Shown piece after piece: positions 48,956 through 58,456 of a DNA stretch of 64,000 nucleotides. Source of the DNA: Xenorhabdus griffiniae (GTDB taxonomy: Bacteria; Pseudomonadota; Gammaproteobacteria; Enterobacterales; Enterobacteriaceae). The notes below the pieces were generated by a model. It made no database searches and was not told the origin of the DNA. It saw only the letters and a list, made by a program, of their open reading frames with translations. Numbering within the stretch: the stretch's first letter is position 1; every line of letters starts with the position of its first letter. The translations under genes and the position numbers were made by a program. The stretch is taken from contig NZ_LDNM01000049.1 in assembly GCF_001028135.1 (NCBI RefSeq), positions 24,126-88,125 on the forward strand. Reading direction: 5' to 3'.

Positions 48956-50620
48956 TTACAGTACGGTCTCATCTTTGACAAGAAGTCGGCCATTTTCCAG
49001 CTTGATACAATGGTCAGCCAAGTGGAAAAAACGATCGTCGTGTGTAATCGCCAGCACGGCTTTACCACGTGCGGCTAATTCGGGCAATAATTCCTGATAG
49101 AATACCGTCTTAAACAGTGGATCTTGATCAGCCGCCCATTCATCAAACAAGTAAAATGGCCGGTCTTCCAAATAAGCAACCACCAAGGCAAGACGTTTCC
49201 GTTGTCCCAGTGACAAATCACGGGTCGAGAAACAACCGTGCTCAATCTTTACCTTGTGATCTAAATGTAGTTTAGCGAGTAACGCGTTAGCACGCGCATC
49301 CAGCGTTGAATCTGAGTCACTCAGACCGACCAAAGTTTCGAAAAGGTGGAAATCAGAAAAAATCGCTGAGAATAATTGTCGGTAGTTTGCTCTGTTGCTG
49401 TCAGTAATGACATGTCCATCAACGGTAATGACGCCACTTTCAGGTGCATAGAGGCCGACTAAAAGCTTGGCGAGTGTCGTCTTACCACTGCCATTGCCAC
49501 CGATCAGAAAAGTAATTTCTCCTCTTTTAAGTTCCATATCAATGGGACCGAGTTGGAATACTTCATCCTCTCTCTCCCGATAATAGTTGTGGGTAAGGCC
49601 AGACAGGCGTAGTGAGTGAACTTCACCAAATTCGTTAGCAGAGATTTGCTGACCAAAGTGATCTTGCTCATTCAATTCAGCAAGTACATTTCCAATGCGG
49701 TGCAGCGACACACGAGCGACATTCAGTGTTGGAATACTGTTTAACAGCCCATCCAGGGGCATCAGCATAAACAGAAAAACAATCAAATAGCCAGCCAAAG
49801 TCGTTGTTCCAAGAGATGGCATCACAGTCGGGGCGAATATCACTACGCCTAAGAACACATAAAATAAGAAGAGGATCCAGCCAGAGCCAAAAGCATAAAC
49901 ACTAAAAGCACGAGTACGATGCTGGCGTACCGCATCAATTTCACTGCTAAGTGAGCGGGTAAAAAAAGACTGGGCGCGTGAGAAATGCAACTTCAACTCT
50001 TTTGCTCCAGAAAATAAGGCGTTGAAGTGATTGAAAAGACGATCTTGTGCCTTGCCTGCTGCTTTGAATGAAGAGATCGCTCTGGCGCCGCCAAGACTAT
50101 AACCGAGTGAACCAATGATGACTACAGCCAATGCTAAAGAGAATACAGGCCAGGATAACCAGGCCAGATAACCGAGGCAGCCTAGTACGATCGCTCCCTG
50201 CATTATGATATTGGGCAAGGTGAAGAATAATATTGATACATTAGTTGTATCATCAGTAATAATGGACTGCCCCCGAGAAGTACCAAGTAGCTCAATCTGA
50301 CGAAAGGGGGCACGAACAACGCGCTCTGAAATAAGTTGGCGCATCTTCGCTATTGTGTTCTGGCTTAATTTAGCGAAAATCACGCCACTCAAAATGCGAC
50401 AGGTAATAGCCAGCACAGCCAGGATACCGAAAGACCAAGCGAATGAAGAGTAATTTTCGCTGGGGATTGTCACTGCTCTATTAATTAATGTAATCAAAGA
50501 AACACTGGAAATGCCATTGGCGATACTGGCAAGGACAGCAATGGTAAGTGCCCAGCGTGAACGGAACAAAAGTGAGAATAAAATTTGATGAGCAGGTTGT
50601 TTTATTGTCGATATGTTCAT
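48956..50620 (-). CDS. Cyclic peptide-type ABC exporter (YojI/PvdE/SyrD-like)
   Basis: A fused TM-ATPase exporter of 554 residues. About six TM helices (residues 1-310) precede the nucleotide-binding domain with Walker A (LIGGNGSGKTTLAKLLVGLY), signature (DLSLGQRKRLALVVAY) and Walker B (PFYLFDEWAADQDP). The degenerate DEWAADQDP Walker B and LSLGQRKR signature are hallmarks of the cyclic-peptide/siderophore exporter branch (YojI, PvdE, SyrD). The export cargo cannot be told; no NRPS lies nearby in the window. Confidence 0.88.
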   Translation of the reverse strand: MNISTIKQPAHQILFSLLFRSRWALTIAVLASIANGISSVSLITLINRAVTIPSENYSSFAWSFGILAVLAITCRILSGVIFAKLSQNTIAKMRQLISERVVRAPFRQIELLGTSRGQSIITDDTTNVSILFFTLPNIIMQGAIVLGCLGYLAWLSWPVFSLALAVVIIGSLGYSLGGARAISSFKAAGKAQDRLFNHFNALFSGAKELKLHFSRAQSFFTRSLSSEIDAVRQHRTRAFSVYAFGSGWILFLFYVFLGVVIFAPTVMPSLGTTTLAGYLIVFLFMLMPLDGLLNSIPTLNVARVSLHRIGNVLAELNEQDHFGQQISANEFGEVHSLRLSGLTHNYYREREDEVFQLGPIDMELKRGEITFLIGGNGSGKTTLAKLLVGLYAPESGVITVDGHVITDSNRANYRQLFSAIFSDFHLFETLVGLSDSDSTLDARANALLAKLHLDHKVKIEHGCFSTRDLSLGQRKRLALVVAYLEDRPFYLFDEWAADQDPLFKTVFYQELLPELAARGKAVLAITHDDRFFHLADHCIKLENGRLLVKDETVL

Positions 50621-51080
50621 TTATGGGTCCATAAATTATGTAGGTTACTAGCCAAAGTATTTATCCTTTCTGGCGAAGGCGCTTGTCCAGTAAAGGCTGG
50701 CTAGGATAACGGCATTGTATCACTCTGTTTCATGACGTATCCTCAACGCACCTTAAATACATTATAATTATTAACATAAACCAAATTTCCCTAAAACGTA
50801 TCAGATAAAATAAGTGATAACGTCATAAAGCAAGCCAGTCGAAACCCTTTCCAGGGTCATTACTAATCATTAAAATAAATTTTCAATAAATTCAAAGCAT
50901 TATGATACTACATGTTTAGCGTATTTTTATCGCCATTCATCTACTTATTAAAATATACATTTGAAAAAGTAAGATTTATTGAATAAGATGACGTGGGTGA
51001 TAAAGCCATAATTTTTTACAGAGCGTAACAACCAAGGCGCAGCTAAGCTGCACAAAAAACAAACCACCAGGAATAGGGAA
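50621..51080. other. Non-coding region before the recombinase cassette
   Basis: 460 bp between two divergent genes, AT-rich after 50760. It contains short dyads (for example GCAGCTAAGCTGC near 51037) but no att-like duplication, IS remnant or clear gene. Confidence 0.45.
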
Positions 51081-52091
51081 ATGGAAATGTCAGTTCCGTT
51101 CGATCATGAAAATAACAGTGATAAACAATCATTGATTGTGCCGAACGATCATCAACAAGAACAGGGTATGCTGATGTCGCTATCAGCAACGGGAAGACAG
51201 ATATATGACAATCCCGCCATTGCTTATCTTGTCAGTCTTGGATCAAAACGCAGTCGCCAAACCATGAAATCTTTTCTGGATATCGTGGCAAAAATGTTGG
51301 GATATCAAAATGTGCAGGATTGTACCTGGCATGCACTTCGTCGCCATCATGTTCAAGCCATTATGGAAATGCTTTCAGATTCGGGTAAAGCCCCTGCAAC
51401 AATTAATACTTATCTCGCCGCCTTGAAAGGAGTTGCATTGGAAGCATGGACAATGAAACAACTCGACACAGACAATTTTCAACATATAAAACAGGTGCGA
51501 TCTGTCAGAGGAAATCGACTGCCGAAAGGCAGAGCACTTGAGCGTTATGAAATAAAAACTTTATTCTTTACCTGCGAAAATGATATCAGCACAAGAGGGT
51601 TACGTGACGCAGCTATCATTGGTGTGCTTGTGGGGTGCGGGCTTCGTCGTTCAGAGATTGTTTCACTCGATATGAAGCACATTATTCGTCGCGAGCAGGC
51701 ATTAAGAGTGATGGGAAAAGGTAATAAAGAGCGGTTGTCCTATATGCCGGAAGGAACATGGGAACGTTTAAATCGTTGGGTGGATGAAGTGCGTGGAGAT
51801 CACTCCGGCCCGCTTTTTACCCGAATTCGTCGTCATGATGATGTCACTGATAATCGTTTATCAGATCAAGCCATCTATCACATCCTTGAGACACGCAGAA
51901 TAGAAAGCGGATTGGAAAAATTTGCCCCGCATGATCTGCGCAGAACTTTTGCGTCAGCCATGCTGGATAATGGTGAAGATATCGTGACTGTCAAAGATGC
52001 AATGGGGCATTCAAGCATCACTACAACCCAAAAGTATGATCGCCGTGGAGATGAACGTCTAAGAAACGCCGCCAGAAATCTGAATTTTTGA
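51081..52091 (+). CDS. Tyrosine-type site-specific recombinase/integrase
   Basis: A 336-residue phage-integrase-family recombinase. A SAM-like core-binding domain (about 50-150) precedes the catalytic domain (about 165-330). The catalytic set is visible: Arg in GCGLRRSEIVSLD, Lys in MGKGNKERLS, His-x-x-Arg in APHDLRRTFASAML, His in MGHSSITTTQ and the nucleophile Tyr in TTQKYDRRGD. It is not next to a tRNA and there are no phage genes around. It lies 93 bp upstream of the EamA gene on the same strand. Confidence 0.88.
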   Translation: MEMSVPFDHENNSDKQSLIVPNDHQQEQGMLMSLSATGRQIYDNPAIAYLVSLGSKRSRQTMKSFLDIVAKMLGYQNVQDCTWHALRRHHVQAIMEMLSDSGKAPATINTYLAALKGVALEAWTMKQLDTDNFQHIKQVRSVRGNRLPKGRALERYEIKTLFFTCENDISTRGLRDAAIIGVLVGCGLRRSEIVSLDMKHIIRREQALRVMGKGNKERLSYMPEGTWERLNRWVDEVRGDHSGPLFTRIRRHDDVTDNRLSDQAIYHILETRRIESGLEKFAPHDLRRTFASAMLDNGEDIVTVKDAMGHSSITTTQKYDRRGDERLRNAARNLNF

Positions 52092-52184
52092 CAGGAAAGG
52101 GCCGCTATCTTGCTCTATTTTTGCGATCAAATATTATTCGAAATATTTTTACCTTTCTTAAATAACAATGACAGGTGTATTTGT

Positions 52185-53066
52185 ATGACCTCAAAAACAA
52201 CACTTTGGAGTGCTTACGGTTCAACTTCCCTTTTCGTTTTATTATGGAGTAGTGGCGCAATCTTTTCTCGTTGGGGACTGGATCATAGTTCTTCTTTTGC
52301 TATTTTGACGGTGCGTTTTGCGATTGCATTTCTATTTTTGTTAGCACTCTGCATGTTCAAAAAACATTTCCTTCCAGCTTCTGGAAGCAGGAATAAAATT
52401 GCTGCGGTTGGGTTACTAATCATTGGAGGATATTCGATTTTTTATTTTCTGGCGTTAGAAAATGGAATAACCCCCGGCATCTTGGCTACGGTAATGGGAA
52501 TTCAGCCGATTATTACACTTTGGGTGATGGAAAGAAATTTCACAGCTCGCCGTTTAATAGGATTATCTCTGTCGTTCATCGGATTAATGCTTGTTGTATT
52601 TCAAGGGTTGGTTTTGACAAAGTTTTCCTTTTCAGGAACTTTTTTTGCTTTAGCGGCTCTGGCTTGTATGAGCATCGGAGCCATCTTTCAGAAACAAATC
52701 CAGCAAGCTCCCTCTGAAGTATTACCATTACAATATGGTGTCAGTTTATTGCTTTGCCTGTTATTTATACCTTTCAAACCTTTCCATATTGAACCCGTCA
52801 TCGGTTTTATTGTACCTGCATTATGGCTTGGCTTAGTGATTTCTGTAGTAGCTCAATTATTACTTTATAGACTTATAAGAGCTGGTAATTTAGTTAATGT
52901 CACTAGTTTGTTTTACCTTGTTCCGGGAGTAACAGCAATAATGGATTACTTATTTTTAGGTAATGCGTTATCTATTTTAAGTATCGTTGGTATGTTCGCG
53001 ATAATAGCCGGTTTGGCTATGGTTTTTCGTGAAAAAAAGATAAATAAAATTAATAAATTCAAATAA
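52185..53066 (+). CDS. EamA/DMT-family transporter
   Basis: A ten-TM drug/metabolite exporter, 293 residues. ATG 52185 has AGGTG upstream and starts MTSKTTLWSAYGSTSLFVLLWSSGAIF, the usual EamA opening; the frame can be extended to 52110 without support. Two EamA repeats are seen, the second around NLVNVTSLFYLVPGVTAIMDYLFLGN. Followed by biosynthetic genes, it is the likely exporter of their product or an importer of a precursor. Substrate unknown. Confidence 0.85.
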   Translation: MTSKTTLWSAYGSTSLFVLLWSSGAIFSRWGLDHSSSFAILTVRFAIAFLFLLALCMFKKHFLPASGSRNKIAAVGLLIIGGYSIFYFLALENGITPGILATVMGIQPIITLWVMERNFTARRLIGLSLSFIGLMLVVFQGLVLTKFSFSGTFFALAALACMSIGAIFQKQIQQAPSEVLPLQYGVSLLLCLLFIPFKPFHIEPVIGFIVPALWLGLVISVVAQLLLYRLIRAGNLVNVTSLFYLVPGVTAIMDYLFLGNALSILSIVGMFAIIAGLAMVFREKKINKINKFK

Positions 53067-53216
53067 CTAAAATACTTGTGATTTATATGGATTATTATTT
53101 TGTAGTCTGACAATAATAAAATAACTAAAGATCACCAGAGTTGCTAATTTTTAAAATCTGATTAATCTCAACAGGCGAGGATAATGAATAACATTAAATA
53201 ACAAAATGGGGGCAAC

Positions 53217-54308
53217 ATGAAAAAATTATCTCATTTAGAATCACCTAAGTCACCCGTCAATGCATTTACCGAGTGGGATCCACTTGAAGAAGTGATTGTT
53301 GGTCTTGTTGATGGTGCCAGATTTCCTACATGGCATATGGCACTGGAACCTGTATTACCAGATGATCAGGTCATTAATTTCCAACGGAATGCGGGACGTT
53401 CTTTTCCTAAAGAACGTATTGAAGCAGCTTCTAGAGAGTTAGAGGAATTTGTTAATATTCTTACAAATGAAGGAGTCAAAGTTCGTCGTCCCGATACCCA
53501 AGATCAATCACAAGTATTCGGTGCACCAGGATGGGCAAGTACAGGATTATATTGTGCCATGCCTAGAGATATACTTTTTGTTATTGGTGATAATATTATC
53601 GAATGCCCGCTGGCATGGCGTTCTCGTTATTTTGAAACGTCAGCCTATAAATCTTTGCTGAAAGAATATTTTAAGGCTGGAGCTAAATGGAGCGCTGCCC
53701 CTAAACCGCAATTGACTGATGAACAATATAATTTTAATTGGGAGAAAGAGAGTATAGAACAACAGAAAGTTGTTCTTGCAGTAACAGAGTTTGAACCCAC
53801 TTTTGACGCGGCTGATTTTTATCGTTGTGGCAGAGATATAATTGCTCAGAAAAGTCATGTAACAAATGATTTTGGAATTGAATGGCTAAGAAGACATATT
53901 GGAGATGAATATCGTATACATGTTTTTGAATTTGATGATCCAAACCCAATGCATATTGACGCAACTTTTGTTCCTATTGCACCAGGGAAGTTACTGATTA
54001 ATCCTGATAAGGTATCGGAAATTCCAGATTTATTTAAAGGCTGGGATGTATTGCATGCACCAAAACCGATTATTCCAGATTCCCATCCTTTATATATGAC
54101 CAGTAAATGGATTAATATGAATATACTAATGTTGGATGAAAATCGAGTGATCGTAGAAAAGCAAGATGAACCCATAATAGCCGCAATGAAACGTTGGGGG
54201 TTCACACCTATTCCATGTAATTTCAGGAATTTCAACAGCTTCGGTGGATCTTTCCATTGTGCAACATTAGATGTCAGACGCCGAGGAAGTTTGCAATCTT
54301 ATTTTTAA
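53217..54308 (+). CDS. L-arginine amidinotransferase (AGAT/AmtA-type)
   Basis: This enzyme moves the amidino group of arginine to an amine, releasing ornithine. The 363-residue protein aligns closely with the glycine amidinotransferase family (eukaryotic GATM and bacterial AmtA/CyrA-type enzymes): EWDPLEEVIVG, STGLYCAMPRDIL, ECPLAWRSRYFE, NPMHIDATFVPI and RRRGSLQSYF. The catalytic triad is complete: Asp197 (FDAADFYRCGRD), His246 (DPNPMHID) and Cys348 (GGSFHCATLD). The acceptor could be glycine (giving guanidinoacetate), lysine (giving homoarginine, as in phaseolotoxin AmtA) or another amine. Confidence 0.93.
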   Translation: MKKLSHLESPKSPVNAFTEWDPLEEVIVGLVDGARFPTWHMALEPVLPDDQVINFQRNAGRSFPKERIEAASRELEEFVNILTNEGVKVRRPDTQDQSQVFGAPGWASTGLYCAMPRDILFVIGDNIIECPLAWRSRYFETSAYKSLLKEYFKAGAKWSAAPKPQLTDEQYNFNWEKESIEQQKVVLAVTEFEPTFDAADFYRCGRDIIAQKSHVTNDFGIEWLRRHIGDEYRIHVFEFDDPNPMHIDATFVPIAPGKLLINPDKVSEIPDLFKGWDVLHAPKPIIPDSHPLYMTSKWINMNILMLDENRVIVEKQDEPIIAAMKRWGFTPIPCNFRNFNSFGGSFHCATLDVRRRGSLQSYF

Positions 54309-54420
54309 TAAAAAATCATTAGTAGTGAATATCTGGCAAAGTTAATCATTATATGATTACATAATGAAAATATTAACTTTAAAGTATATTTACTATTGCA
54401 ATTTTAAAAATGAGGTAAAT

Positions 54421-55380
54421 ATGAAAATATGGAAATATTCCACTAAAGATTCCATCATGTTTATTTTTAGCTTGTTAAATATTATTATAAGTATAGTGCT
54501 ATCGTCATATTGGAGTGGTTTTTCAATTTCAAATTGGCTATTTAATATGGCTATTCTTTCATTTATAGCCACATACAATATTATAGTCATTTCACATTTC
54601 TTTAGTCATACTCCATGGTTTATATCGCCAACTATGAATGGTTTCGTTTCTATGCTCAACTCTATCAATATAGGGCAATCAATCCAAGCTTATCAATTTA
54701 CACATGTCAGAAATCACCATAAATATCATAATGATAATGGTGATCCTATTAAGGATGGTTCGTCAACGTTTTTGGGAGGTAAAGATGGGAAACATAATAC
54801 ATTATTGAATTATGCTATTTTAGGCGGACTAAATACCCTTTATAAAATCATCCCTCATACGTTATGGGCAATATTTTCATGGAGAAAACCTTTCAGTCAA
54901 TATGATCATGGATTTGAAAAATTAATTTCAAAAATTGAGGCTAATAAGAAGAAAGAACTTATCCAACTGCGTTTGGATCGGCTTGCTATGTTTGTTGGAC
55001 TGGTTTTTTTCTTTACCTTATCTTGGCAATGGACATTGCTTTGTTATTTGCCGTCATTATTAGTCTCTTTTATTTTGGTTAATATTCAAAACTATTATGA
55101 ACATTATGGAGCAAATCCAGAAAATCAATTCTCCAATTCAGTCAGTTATTATGGTAAATTGTACAATTTATTAACTTTTAATGATGGTCACCATCAAGAA
55201 CACCATATTTCAGGTAGCACACACTGGAGTTTTCTGCCTAAATTGCGGGAAAGATATGATTCTAAATTTAAAGAACAGGAGAGAATAGTAAGTCCCGTTC
55301 CTGCAATTGTAGGCTTTTTGCATAGGAAACGAAAAATGTTATATAAAACTCAAGATATAAAAGAAAGAATCCAAAAATAA
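54421..55380 (+). CDS. Membrane-bound di-iron fatty acid desaturase/hydroxylase family protein
   Basis: A 319-residue integral membrane protein with about four TM segments. ATG 54421 was chosen for its GAGGTAA site; an upstream ATG at 54364 is less supported. All His boxes of the family are seen: HFFSH (59-63), HVRNHHKYH (95-103) and HHQEHH (257-262), with an extra NYYEHYG before the last. They would bind two irons for O2-dependent desaturation or hydroxylation. Association with an amidinotransferase recalls the phaseolotoxin gene cluster, in which amtA lies with a desaturase gene. The substrate may be an acyl chain or a small guanidino compound. Confidence 0.82.
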   Translation: MKIWKYSTKDSIMFIFSLLNIIISIVLSSYWSGFSISNWLFNMAILSFIATYNIIVISHFFSHTPWFISPTMNGFVSMLNSINIGQSIQAYQFTHVRNHHKYHNDNGDPIKDGSSTFLGGKDGKHNTLLNYAILGGLNTLYKIIPHTLWAIFSWRKPFSQYDHGFEKLISKIEANKKKELIQLRLDRLAMFVGLVFFFTLSWQWTLLCYLPSLLVSFILVNIQNYYEHYGANPENQFSNSVSYYGKLYNLLTFNDGHHQEHHISGSTHWSFLPKLRERYDSKFKEQERIVSPVPAIVGFLHRKRKMLYKTQDIKERIQK

Positions 55381-55419
55381 ATTAAACGAAATATGATTCA
55401 ATATATTGAAGGAATAGTC

Positions 55420-56286
55420 ATGACGCACAAAAATTTATCACTTACAGGAGTGAAGCTGGAAGAATCAGAATTTGTTATACATGAAACTGAAGGCCGCATA
55501 GAAAAAAGGGCTGTTGATGCTCTTCTGGATGGTCATCTTGCAGCATGTCGAATCCGTGATTTCTTATCGTGGGAACAACGACAAAAAATCATTGATAATT
55601 TTTGGTCATCTACAGCAAGAAAACCCCGATATGGTGACGGGATAGATGGTATAGAAGGGTATTTCCTTGGTGCTTCTCACATAGAAAAAACAACGCTTGC
55701 GTATTTCAAAGAGGTTGAATATTTTCGTCCAGCAATTACTCAACTTTTTCAGGGGACGCTTAATCCTCAAGCATATTTTATAGCGCAATTAAATGATTCG
55801 CAGTCAGAAAACTTATTACAGGTTCGTCCAGCCATGTATCAAGGAATGCCGGCTGGTGATGTCAAAGCAGTCTATTGGAATAATTCAGGGGAGTTTTTAT
55901 TATTACCTCACGATGATTTAGCTCAACTTGGCGATCCTCGACAAAATGATTTTGAGATTCAGAGTATCAAGCGTGTCATGGCAGTCAATTTTTATGCGGA
56001 AGTTCCACAAGGGGGCGGGCAATTGAAAGTGTGGAATATTGACCCTGATATGGAATCACGTTCTGCTCTTGGACTCACCCACAGTGGTTTTCCTTATCCT
56101 ACAGATCTACTCGAAGAACATGAGAGTATGGTCATTGATATAGCGCCAGGGGATTTGATCCTACTCAATGGCAATTTGATACATGCAGTTTTAACTGGAA
56201 ATGCCAATCAATTGCAGGAAAAGCGGCTACTCATTACATGCTTTATGGGACGTCACGAAGATGGCGATATTATTTGGTGGACATAA
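55420..56286 (+). CDS. Fe(II)/2-oxoglutarate-dependent oxygenase
   Basis: A 288-residue soluble enzyme. ATG 55420 was chosen because GAAGGA ends six bases before it. The facial triad is visible as His164-x-Asp166 (LLPHDDLAQLGDP) and His255 (LLNGNLIHAVLTG), with Arg269 in KRLLITCF placed to bind 2-oxoglutarate. The surrounding strands AVNFYAEVPQGGGQLKVWN fit the double-stranded beta-helix. It would hydroxylate or otherwise oxidise an intermediate of the cassette. A hairpin follows. Confidence 0.83.
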   Translation: MTHKNLSLTGVKLEESEFVIHETEGRIEKRAVDALLDGHLAACRIRDFLSWEQRQKIIDNFWSSTARKPRYGDGIDGIEGYFLGASHIEKTTLAYFKEVEYFRPAITQLFQGTLNPQAYFIAQLNDSQSENLLQVRPAMYQGMPAGDVKAVYWNNSGEFLLLPHDDLAQLGDPRQNDFEIQSIKRVMAVNFYAEVPQGGGQLKVWNIDPDMESRSALGLTHSGFPYPTDLLEEHESMVIDIAPGDLILLNGNLIHAVLTGNANQLQEKRLLITCFMGRHEDGDIIWWT

Positions 56287-56318
56287 GTTCTGAAAAATAT
56301 TGTTGATGATAAAACGTG

Positions 56319-56348
56319 AGATTGCCCGAAATGAAAGTCGGGCAATCT
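56319..56348. terminator. Hairpin between the oxygenase gene and uspE
   Basis: A perfect 11-bp stem (56319-56329 with 56338-56348, loop of eight) separates convergent genes. No strong U-tract follows. Confidence 0.55.
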
Positions 56349-56365
56349 ATCAACGACTAAGCACG

Positions 56366-57310
56366 TTACTCTACATCTATTTTGATTGGGCAAACAAAAC
56401 CATCAGGTTTTATAGCTAGCAAATCACATCTTAGTCGATCGACGACATGTTCGGCAGTATTGCCAAGAAACGCGGCTGATAACCCCGTTCGACCAAGAAT
56501 ACCTAAAACAACCACACCCGCATTAAGTTCATCACATATTTCGGGGATGACTTTTTCCGGTATACCCTCATGAACGTGAGTTTGCTGCTCATCAATATAG
56601 AATTTTTGTCTTAGCTCTTTCATGGCGATTAAATGTTGGCCACGTAATGCCTGGTTATACACATTAGGATCAAAGTCAGGCAATTCAGTTGCAATATTTA
56701 AAGGTGCTACTGGATAAGCGCTAACCAGATGGATCAGAGGGTCTTTTACAATTCTATTGGCAAGTTCTTGTGTCTCACGCACCAATTTAAGATTCAATTC
56801 ATTATGGTAAGGTTCTTCATTGGATAAATTGACAGCAACAACAGCAGAACCATTTTCTGGCCATACTTGATCTTTTACCATCCAGACTGGGCAAGGGCAC
56901 TTACGTAATAGATGCCAGTCAAGTGGGGTAAAAATCATCGATTCCAGTCGGGAATGTTGATGTGCCATTTTCAATAATAAGTCGTGATTTCCAGTAATAA
57001 CTTCTTGGATGATGGCTTCATAAGGACGATTATGCCAAACCACTTTGATCTCAATATCAATGCCTGATTCAAGGTAGTAATGGGCTTGCTGTTTTATCCA
57101 GGCGACTCGTTGGCCTATGACACCTTTTCGCATAGCATTTCTTTCTTCCGGAGAAAGTAAAGTGGTCATTTCATATGAAAAGTCATAAATAGGTAAAAAC
57201 GCTTTAATCTGCCCACCACTGCGTTGCACGATATAGACTGCACGCCTTAATGCGGGCTGATCATCCTGATTAGGGTCAATTGCAACCAAGAGGTTTTGGT
57301 AGTTTGCCAT
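56366..57310 (-). CDS. uspE: Universal stress protein UspE
   Basis: A tandem-domain universal stress protein of 314 residues (E. coli 316), induced in stationary phase and by stress. Both Usp domains are evident: [19 protein letters not shown] for the first, and the second with [34 protein letters not shown] (about 270-305), which has the ATP-binding glycine motif. It is downstream of fnr, as in E. coli. Confidence 0.95.
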   Translation of the reverse strand: MANYQNLLVAIDPNQDDQPALRRAVYIVQRSGGQIKAFLPIYDFSYEMTTLLSPEERNAMRKGVIGQRVAWIKQQAHYYLESGIDIEIKVVWHNRPYEAIIQEVITGNHDLLLKMAHQHSRLESMIFTPLDWHLLRKCPCPVWMVKDQVWPENGSAVVAVNLSNEEPYHNELNLKLVRETQELANRIVKDPLIHLVSAYPVAPLNIATELPDFDPNVYNQALRGQHLIAMKELRQKFYIDEQQTHVHEGIPEKVIPEICDELNAGVVVLGILGRTGLSAAFLGNTAEHVVDRLRCDLLAIKPDGFVCPIKIDVE

Positions 57311-57391
57311 ATTGAGTTCCTCGCAGAGTCTGAATGCCTCTTTCGTACAGAAAATAAACCAATATAAACAACTATAACAGGATAAGAGTAA

Positions 57392-57420
57392 GCCAGATCA
57401 GCAAAATATAGTGATCTGGC
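57392..57420 (-). terminator. Hairpin between fnr and uspE
   Basis: A perfect 9-bp stem (GCCAGATCA with TGATCTGGC) with an 11-base loop lies in the fnr-uspE gap. Confidence 0.5.
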
Positions 57421-57436
57421 CTAAATTTTAACTAAC

Positions 57437-58192
57437 TCAGGATACATTAGCTGGGGACTTGCCAGCCAACACAGTCAATTTATTCATATCTTCGATCGCA
57501 ATATACTTACCTTTGACCGCTAAAATTCCATTTTTCTGGAAGCGGCCAAGTAGGCGACTAATTGTCTCAACAGTCAGCCCTAAGTAATTACCAATGTCAC
57601 CGCGTGTCATGGTAAGGCGGAATTCACGCGGTGAGAAGCCGCGTTGTGAAAAGCGGCGTGACAGGTTGTAAATAAAAGCAGCCAATCTCTCTTCTGCGTT
57701 CTTTTTGGAAAGCAGCAGGATCATTTCCTGGTCACCTTTGATTTCTCCACTCATCAAACGCATCATTTGCTGGCGGAGATTAGGCATTTTTCCAGAAAGG
57801 TCATCCAGCGTTTCAAATGGGATTTCACATACCATTGACGTTTCCAAAGCTTGGGCAAAGCTTGGATGTTCAGTATTAATGATGGCGTCAAATCCAACTA
57901 AATCACCAGCAAGGTGGAAACCTGTAATTTGTTCATCGCCTTCTTCGGTAATGGTATAGCTTTTGATGGTCCCAGAGCGGATGGCGTAGAGTGATTTTAA
58001 TGCATCACCGGCCTTAAATAACGTTTGCCCTTTCTGGATAGGTTTCTTACGCTCAATAATGTTATCAAGCTGATCAAGTTCATGTTCATTTAAGGTGAAA
58101 GGAATACAAAGCTGGCTAATGCTACAATCCTGACAGTGGATTGCACAACCACCAGATTGAATCCGACGAATAATACGTTTTTCCGGGATCAT
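57437..58192 (-). CDS. fnr: Fumarate/nitrate reduction transcriptional regulator Fnr
   Basis: Fnr is the global oxygen sensor that carries a [4Fe-4S] cluster under anaerobiosis. The 251-residue product is nearly identical to E. coli Fnr. Cys20, Cys23 and Cys29 ([11 protein letters not shown]) and the more distant Cys near residue 122 (SMVCEIPFE) are intact. A cNMP-like fold and the HTH ([16 protein letters not shown], with the E-xx-SR DNA contact residues) follow. It diverges from a DmsC-like gene. Confidence 0.97.
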   Translation of the reverse strand: MIPEKRIIRRIQSGGCAIHCQDCSISQLCIPFTLNEHELDQLDNIIERKKPIQKGQTLFKAGDALKSLYAIRSGTIKSYTITEEGDEQITGFHLAGDLVGFDAIINTEHPSFAQALETSMVCEIPFETLDDLSGKMPNLRQQMMRLMSGEIKGDQEMILLLSKKNAEERLAAFIYNLSRRFSQRGFSPREFRLTMTRGDIGNYLGLTVETISRLLGRFQKNGILAVKGKYIAIEDMNKLTVLAGKSPANVS

Positions 58193-58352
58193 AGGAAATG
58201 CTCATTAGAAGTGATTGATATGTGTAAATTTAACACATTTAGGTTGCTCTGATAAGGGCAAGATACTGCCATTAATCGTAGTATTTATCATCACTAGTGG
58301 AAAAATAAATTTTTTTTGTATTAACGTTTAACTTGTGTAAAATTTTAGCCAC

Positions 58353-58369
58353 TCAAGATAATATCTTGA
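58353..58369. promoter_or_regulatory. 17-bp palindrome upstream of the DmsC-like gene
   Basis: TCAAGATAATATCTTGA is a perfect 7-bp inverted repeat with 3-bp spacer, 88 bp upstream of the gene start and in the fnr divergent region. It is not an FNR box (that would be TTGAT-N4-ATCAA). The cognate factor is unknown. Confidence 0.4.
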
Positions 58370-58456
58370 TAAAACTGAAATTTAATTAATTATATATGGA
58401 TATAATACGCGTTGATGATGTTATTTGGTTACAGATAGATAGAATAGGGTTGTGGC

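Noticed and set aside
51081..52091. Prophage or integrative element with defined ends
   Set aside because: Only the recombinase is present; no phage genes, tRNA target or direct-repeat att sites could be seen.
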